Assembly: GCF_020360975.1 (NCBI RefSeq)
Contig: NW_025408671.1
Span: 6,262,001-6,326,000 of the forward strand
Length of the DNA: 64,000 nucleotides
Reading direction: 5' to 3'
Source: Hirsutella rhossiliensis
Taxonomy: Eukaryota > Ascomycota > Sordariomycetes > Hypocreales > Ophiocordycipitaceae
In this document: positions 58,411-64,000 of the stretch, piece by piece
How the letters are laid out: the number at the start of each line of letters is the position of its first letter
Numbering within the stretch: position 1 is the stretch's first letter
Translations under genes and position numbers: made by a program
The notes under the pieces: model-generated
Seen by the model: the letters and a program-made list of their open reading frames with translations, nothing else
Told to the model about the DNA's origin: nothing
Databases searched by the model: none

Positions 58411-59262
58411 GGTGACAATCTACTCCGCCTGAGTAGGCTTGGTCCTTTCGTCCCTTCGTTCCTTGAGGCATTTACGAGGTGAAACTCGTAAGTGGCGGTG
58501 GGTTTTCCTGGCTCTGTGTCCAGAAGCCGTCTTGTCTCTTCGTTCGTCAAGGCGTTCTCCTCTTTTGGCTAGAGCCGCAGGGCTGTTTTAGCATAAGAGA
58601 GCCCTTAATAAGTGAGACTTACGCGTAATTACTGCGTACTTCGTAATAGCATAATGTACTATATGTATAACCACTGGGTAGCCTTAAGTAGACAAATACA
58701 GAGTAGGCAGACATAAAGACCATCAAGGTATTCTTCCTCAGCATTTCCAAGGCGACTTACTCACGAGCAGATAAAAGAGGAGACCCTAGACAATGCTATA
58801 GAATGCCCTACCTTAGCTGCATGTTAAAAGCAGGTTTGTCACACTTGTCATGTACCTTGTATTGTACGAATTGGCAGGGATCTAGTCGTTGATGCTTGGG
58901 GACTTCACAGCACGTTCAATATTGCGCTTTATTGTACTCGATGGGAACCCCTCATCCGCCTTTCCAGCTATTCAAGGTATACCAGACGTGCTTGACCTCG
59001 TCAACATCACACTCCCGTAGCGTGTGACAACCGCAAGGCCTTGGATATATGCAACAGGCTTGCTTAGGCAATGGGAGACTCCTTTGTAGACCCCTTACGT
59101 ATCTGCGCGTTTCCGAGTCAGCCATGTTTTGGCGGATGCTCGTCCTCGGCAATATAAGAACCTCCAACATCGCCTTTGCACAACATCTTTCCAACACCAT
59201 CACACATGATTCATCATTCGTTCGCATTGATACTTCCATCTCTAGGCACTCCGCACTCCAAA
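58411..59262. other. Intergenic region with no recognised gene
   Basis: No supported coding region. The last 250 bp lie upstream of the candidate small secreted protein gene. Confidence 0.4.
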
Positions 59263-59851
59263 ATGAAAACCTCGACCACTCTCTTTGCTATCTTCGCCGG
59301 ACTGGCTGCAGCTAGACCGGCCCTTCATAACCAAAAGATCGACGCCGATCTTGAGGCTGCCGGCAATAATTTCGGAATCACTGAAAGCAGTGGAGGCTCA
59401 GCCACGACCTCGGGCAGTGAAGATCATACCACCGACCCTAACGTATGTAACTCCTACCGATGTCAACAAGCAACCGATGTTAACAATATGTGACCAAAGA
59501 CCAAAAAGTGGGCTCTCGAGGAGGATAGGAGGCCTGTCGATCCTAAGCAGCCCATAGACGACTATATCCCAAAGACCACCTTTAGCTGGGTAAGCAACTC
59601 GTTCGTCGTGGAAAAAACGCGCGGGCTATCAGGAGCTCACCGATACGACCGCAGAACTCGAAGACCAACCCGCAGCCAGACCGTCCGCGCACTCAGCAGG
59701 AAATCGATGATTATGAGGATGTGAACGATCTTGTTGATGGAAGGCCTCTTCATGAGCACAACGTAAGCGTTTTTACTGGACCACCAAAGAAGTCTGAGGT
59801 GCGCTAATATAAGAAATGACAGCGGGTAAGCAAGCCTCGCCCCCAGGAGGA
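59263..59851 (+). CDS. Possible small secreted protein gene (structure partly uncertain)
   Basis: Exon 1 (59263-59442) encodes a clear signal peptide, MKTSTTLFAIFAGLAAA, then a polar, Gly/Ser/Thr-rich stretch. A 57-bp intron (GTATGT…AAAG) leads to exon 2 (59500-59589, WALEEDRRPVDPKQPIDDYI…). Beyond 59589 the structure is unclear. A frame containing DDYEDVNDLVDGRPLHEHN near 59695-59763 resembles exon 2 in its acidic character, followed by a likely GTAAGC donor. A last exon could end near 59851, but one junction does not keep phase. No family is recognised. It may be a lineage-specific secreted protein or a decaying gene. Confidence 0.4.
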
Positions 59852-61243
59852 CTAGGAAATGGTCCTGTAGGAACGGCAATTGCTGCACTGGCATGGCTCT
59901 TACACTGGCATTGGTCATATCTTTGTCGAAGGAGACCAGATGTATATAGAAGGTTCCATGGCCACGACGACTCCATCGGCTATGTCTATATGAAACAGAG
60001 CTTTCCTCTCCTTCCTGTTGCTAGACAGACATGATCAGTAGATCATTCATTCACTCTTTCACAGTCTGCGTATGCAGACAACAATCTTTTTGTTAGTGCA
60101 TTGAGATTCTGCCAACAGCTCCCGTTGCATGTAGCTTAGGCTTGACCCTGCAAATGCGATGCGACGCATCCTCACTAGCTGGCTATTACACCAACTATCT
60201 CTCTGTTGCATGTGAAGTCTACTTGGAATGACTGTTCGCGAAAGATCTCATATTTGTCAAGGTCACAGGACTCCACGAGTTCTCGCGAAGTGAGCAGGCA
60301 GAAGGGCATAAAATGCGGAAGATTACGCTGAAGTATTAAATTCCACGACGTACCTTCCGGACCAGGCTGCGTCGTACCGACGAGCTGCTCCCGAAGTGCG
60401 CCAGGCCAAACCTGATTCCGCGCAAGTTCGAAGACAATCCGGGTTAGCCTCTATTACAAACCGCGTCGAAAGGGGAATTGTTACAGGATAAAGGCTAGAT
60501 CCACCAGGTACGAGGTAGAAACAGGCAGAGCCACTCTTATCCTATATACTAGATAGCAACGTTAGACCCGTCCGTATATAAGACGGACCTAACGACTAGA
60601 TAGTCAGAAAGGACAAGCCTTTTACTCCCACTTCTCGGACGGCATATCTTGCGACTGTCTAGAGTCACGGGAAGACTATCGCTAGACATGGCGAGCACCA
60701 CTTCGTATTCATCGCTAGTCACGGTAGGTCTGACTGACACCCAGCATCCCTAACAGTAGCCCTGAAATAGCCCGTAGGTAGGTGTGGCAGCCTATAAGCA
60801 AAAAGCCATAAGTATTTTTAAGTCCACAGTCGTATAGGAGATGCATGCAACGTTGATTCAGCCCCCGGCGCCGGCCCTGACATGGTTGGCTGGATGAGCT
60901 GGGCCGCCTTGCCTCGCCCCCACTCGCCTCGGCCGGCGTAGGCGTCTATGCTCTAGTGTAGGCTGCCGCCTCGGCTCGCGACCATTCTAGAGATTTTGGC
61001 AGATGTTGCTCCGAGTGGCTTTGTCCAGAGGGGAGAGCGGCTGCTGCCGCCTACGACACGGCTGGGGGCTTACGGCGCCCAGCATCGAGGACGTAGGGAG
61101 TCGGGACCGTCACACAAGGTCTCTGCTGTCACGATGAATGCCTGCCATTTCCCTCCCGTCAGGTTTGAAAGTTATGGGTAGATAAGCTGGGACTGCTCGA
61201 GACCTCATCACCAAGCCAAGTGTTCACACTCGGCACCCAGGTG
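59852..61243. other. Intergenic region with an LTR fragment
   Basis: No supported coding region. The region includes the LTR relic at 60476-60635 and the presumed promoter of the membrane protein gene. Confidence 0.4.
60476..60635 (+). repeat. Copia LTR fragment (family of 23455-23879)
   Basis: TGTTACAGGATAAAGG and the following 150 bp align with the start of the LTR at 23879, read on the minus strand, with the RIP-type transitions absent here. A short inverted repeat at 60561-60593 (GTTAG…CCGTC / GACGG…CTAAC) can form a hairpin. The fragment is in the opposite orientation to the 23-kb and 44.9-kb copies. Confidence 0.65.
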
Positions 61244-63718
61244 ATGCCGTCCGTCATGGCACGCACCGCACCGGGGACACTGGGCGACTACGCGGCCGTG
61301 GCCTCGCAGGACATGACCGAAAACACGGAGGCCTCGAGCACGGGCATTGGCGCCGGCGGCCGCGCGCCCGGGACCTCGAGCGACCCTCCGGCGCCTCCTT
61401 CCGCGGATGGCACCACTATCATGGAGGCTGGCGGCGCGGGCACGGAGACCGGCGACGGTGAGCTCCAAAACCAGCAGCCCGCCCCCCACGCCGGCGGCCG
61501 CGCGCCCGGAGCCTCGAGCGACTCTTTGGCGCCCTCTCCTCCGGACGGCACGACAGACACTGAGGCTGGTGGCGCGGTTACGGAGGCCGGCGGCGCGGGC
61601 ACGGAGGCTAGCGGTGCGGGCACGGAAACGGGCGACGATGAACCCCGACACCGGCAGCCCGGCACCGAAGCTCGGAGCCTACGCCGGCGCCTCGGCATCG
61701 ACGGCATCCTCACCTTGATTCCGGGCTCGGTCGTGCTGCTCTTGGTGGTGCTGGCCGAGGCTGCGCTCTGGCAGGAGGCGGCGTGGGCAAGGCAGGGGGG
61801 AGAGCCGAGACGGCCTTGGATCAATATCTTCACCCGGAACTGGACTACCACGTCCATCACGATAAGCACGGCCATCGTCCGGACCATCGTGGCCCTCCAG
61901 GCCGGGCTTGTCGCCGCGCTACTCGCCGCCATCATCCTCGAGTCCATCGGCGCCCCCCTGCGCGACGGACCCTTCTACTCCATCGTCCGGGCCCTGACCG
62001 TCTCACCGCTTACCTTGTTGCTTCGGTCGTCGTCGTGGCCAAAGGGTATCCTGGCATTTTCCGTCTACGCGCTACTAGTCACCGAGGTCCTGGTCACCTT
62101 GGCGTGCCAGTTTCTCTCTACCCTGCTCGTGTCCGACTTGGCTAACGCGCCCGTCGTCGGCCTTAGCGTCCCCTTGACCGATACGATCTTCTTGGACCAG
62201 TCGCCGACCTTCAATATGGTTCAACTGTGGCAAGCGCCTCCTACCTCGAGCTGGACATTTGCAGAGGTCTCGGGATCGCACTTGCAAAAGGGCAACTTCG
62301 ACAACACGGGAAACACCTATCGAGCCCTGCTCCCCTTGAATGAGGGGCGCCGAAAGCGTCTCCGACGGTTCCACGGGCCGGCGCCTATCTTGGACTCCCA
62401 GGTGGCCTGCTTCAGACCGCAGATGAGAAATATCACTATGCGGAGGCCAGGGCCGCTGCTGACAGGCTTCGTCGGCATCTCATCGGGGCAGATCGGAAAC
62501 CAGATGCTGATGGAGCCCACCTCTATGAACATCAACTGCGAAATTCCGGATGGAAACCTCTATGCGGCCGGCACGAGCCTGTGCTACCCCAATTCGGGCA
62601 TGAGACCTAGCCATATGCCGAGTTTGAAACCTGGTCAAGACATCAGTACTATTCCTGTCAACATCCCCCTAGACCCGTTCTACTTGGTCAATCCGAGTCG
62701 GCAAGCGTCCGAAATGTTCGTCATGGTGAACATCGGTTCTATCCCGGCCATGGACGGGCTTGTGCCTAACTCGACGGCGGACTCCCACTGGCCCGACAAC
62801 GTATGGCATGACGACGGCCCCTGGGCGGTGGCTTCTAGCAACCTTAGCAACGACGCCGTCCGTGTCACGGCCTGCATCGCCTCCCTCGGCTACAAGACAT
62901 TGACTGTCGACATTAACAGCTCCGTCGATGCCCGGGAGCCAAGGGTCACCTGGGACTCGTTGGCCGCCAAGTACGACACCGGGGCAAGCAGGATCCAGCT
63001 TGGCGCATCGTCTAAGATGGAGAGCTTCCAAGAACGCGGCGTGCTAAGTCTAGCCCCAGTGTCACAATGGGAGCACGAGGATAAGACGACGCAGAACAAC
63101 GACTCTGACTACTTCCGGAGAGCCATCGAAGTTTCCTTCCCCGCGAGACTTGGGAATCTACCTCAGCAGGCAGACAGCGGCGTCCTGCTCTCCAAGATAA
63201 CGCCCGGCGCGCACGAAGTCGAGGGCACAGACCAAGCGCACCCGGCACACGTCGACCTGTTCCACGACGTCCTGGGCGATACGGGGAGCCCGGCCCTGGC
63301 GCTGCAGGCGCTGCTGACGAGGCTCTGCCAGATGGCCTACTACGAGCGCCTCGACCGGACTAATACGACGGCGCCCGCGTCCGTCTCCTTCTCCTCCTCC
63401 GTCTTGATCCCCGTGCGCTGGACCGGCTTCTCCGCGGCCACGGCTCTCGTCGCGGCGCACTTTGTCCTCGTCGTGGCCGTCACGGTGCTGTTCCTGCGCC
63501 TCGCCAGGGACTCGCTAATCGGCAACTCGTGGCAGGCCGTTTCGCAGGCCGTCTCGGAGGACACGCGGCCCCTCCTGGAGCAGGCCGGTGCCATGACGGA
63601 CAAGGACATTGAGGCCTGGGCCAAGCGCCGGTCGCTCGGCATCGCGCGCCCGGCTGGCCTCGCGTATCGACGCAATGGGCGGAGGGCCCTCGGCCTGCTG
63701 GATGGAAAGGCGGGTTAA
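61244..63718 (+). CDS. Intronless multi-pass membrane protein with a large lumenal/extracellular domain
   Basis: One frame from ATG 61244 (or 61256) to 63718, 824 residues. Residues about 20-145 are a low-complexity Gly/Ala/Pro/Thr region with two or more imperfect copies of a unit GGRAPG-SSD…DGTT…EAGGAGTETGD. Membrane segments are expected at about 156-178, 210-237 and 268-298, then a domain of about 425 residues without long hydrophobic runs, then a last segment at about 726-755 and a basic cytosolic tail. This 3+1 layout with a large loop resembles fungal-specific membrane proteins of unknown role; I do not recognise a named domain. No introns are needed, unlike the genes at 24-44 kb. Confidence 0.75.
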   Translation: MPSVMARTAPGTLGDYAAVASQDMTENTEASSTGIGAGGRAPGTSSDPPAPPSADGTTIMEAGGAGTETGDGELQNQQPAPHAGGRAPGASSDSLAPSPPDGTTDTEAGGAVTEAGGAGTEASGAGTETGDDEPRHRQPGTEARSLRRRLGIDGILTLIPGSVVLLLVVLAEAALWQEAAWARQGGEPRRPWINIFTRNWTTTSITISTAIVRTIVALQAGLVAALLAAIILESIGAPLRDGPFYSIVRALTVSPLTLLLRSSSWPKGILAFSVYALLVTEVLVTLACQFLSTLLVSDLANAPVVGLSVPLTDTIFLDQSPTFNMVQLWQAPPTSSWTFAEVSGSHLQKGNFDNTGNTYRALLPLNEGRRKRLRRFHGPAPILDSQVACFRPQMRNITMRRPGPLLTGFVGISSGQIGNQMLMEPTSMNINCEIPDGNLYAAGTSLCYPNSGMRPSHMPSLKPGQDISTIPVNIPLDPFYLVNPSRQASEMFVMVNIGSIPAMDGLVPNSTADSHWPDNVWHDDGPWAVASSNLSNDAVRVTACIASLGYKTLTVDINSSVDAREPRVTWDSLAAKYDTGASRIQLGASSKMESFQERGVLSLAPVSQWEHEDKTTQNNDSDYFRRAIEVSFPARLGNLPQQADSGVLLSKITPGAHEVEGTDQAHPAHVDLFHDVLGDTGSPALALQALLTRLCQMAYYERLDRTNTTAPASVSFSSSVLIPVRWTGFSAATALVAAHFVLVVAVTVLFLRLARDSLIGNSWQAVSQAVSEDTRPLLEQAGAMTDKDIEAWAKRRSLGIARPAGLAYRRNGRRALGLLDGKAG

Positions 63719-64000
63719 CGTGGACTGCTTCGCGGAACCTTTGGGCGTCTGTGTTCGGGCAGGGTCGTCTTTGCGGCTCAAGCTTGTCGGCATGAATATG
63801 CATGGGGGGCATGTCTGTCGAGAATGTCGTTCTTGTACCGTGTTCACGGCACATGTATTTTGTAAGTTCGTTCATCCGTAGGCGGGCCGGTCCCGTGAAG
63901 AAGTTGTACATTTCCATTTGGGTGACTTTGGTTCGCATCCACGCCTCCCTTCAACCCAAGATATGTTAATGACCGTTCTTTGATAGACGGTCCGTTTGCG
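63719..64000. other. 3' flank, nothing recognised
   Basis: Ordinary composition downstream of the membrane protein gene; no coding region supported before the window ends. Confidence 0.5.

Noticed and set aside
61208..61947. Minus-strand frames of 147 and 219 codons
   Set aside because: Shadows of the repetitive, GC-rich N-terminus of the membrane protein.
1..64000. CRISPR arrays, rRNA, tRNA genes
   Set aside because: No regularly spaced repeats, rRNA-like blocks or complete tRNA cloverleaf were seen. The tRNA-like 14-mers are retrotransposon primer sites.

Overview
The window looks like a chromosome segment of a filamentous ascomycete (Pezizomycotina, most likely a Sordariomycete). Protein genes are split by many short GT-AG introns of about 50-90 bp, a Zn2Cys6 regulator is present, and long AT-rich blocks are almost empty of CpA/TpG and full of TpA, the mark of repeat-induced point mutation (RIP). 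I cannot name the species.

Layout. 1-2580: RIP-mutated DNA of unknown origin. 3022-4292: an island with an intact two-exon GT8-type glycosyltransferase gene. 4295-23930: a nested graveyard of LTR retrotransposons: a plus-strand copia relic (4295-8852), a Ty3/gypsy relic on the minus strand, two 470-bp LTRs in inverted orientation (8853-9322 and 16653-17122), a younger non-RIP copia element (11226-15509) inserted into the gypsy relic, and a minus-strand copia relic up to its 5' LTR (23455-23879). 24099-44100: ordinary gene-rich DNA with an APC permease (-), a secreted FAD polyamine oxidase (+), an SMP-30/lactonase-like protein (+), an MFS sugar transporter (-), a D-2-hydroxyacid dehydrogenase (-) and a Zn2Cys6 transcription factor (+). 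45570-50909: one uninterrupted 1779-residue reading frame of unknown function. 51793-57207: a complete but frameshifted Ty3/gypsy chromovirus with identifiable LTRs, self-priming site and chromodomain. 57.2-60.7 kb: a mosaic of relics (solo LTR, Helitron helicase scrap, LTR fragment) with one possible small secreted protein gene. 61244-63718: an intronless 824-residue multi-pass membrane protein.

How the genes may work together. The permease and the polyamine oxidase are divergent from one 1.8-kb region; the lactonase, sugar porter, dehydrogenase and regulator follow within 18 kb, and the dehydrogenase and regulator share a 337-bp divergent promoter. This is compatible with a catabolic cluster for amines or a carbon source, but that is inference from neighbourhood only. 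The two large intronless genes stand out from the intron-rich genes beside them and both sit next to transposon debris.

Exon structures were worked out by hand from splice signals, reading phase and recalled family conservation; no database search was run.
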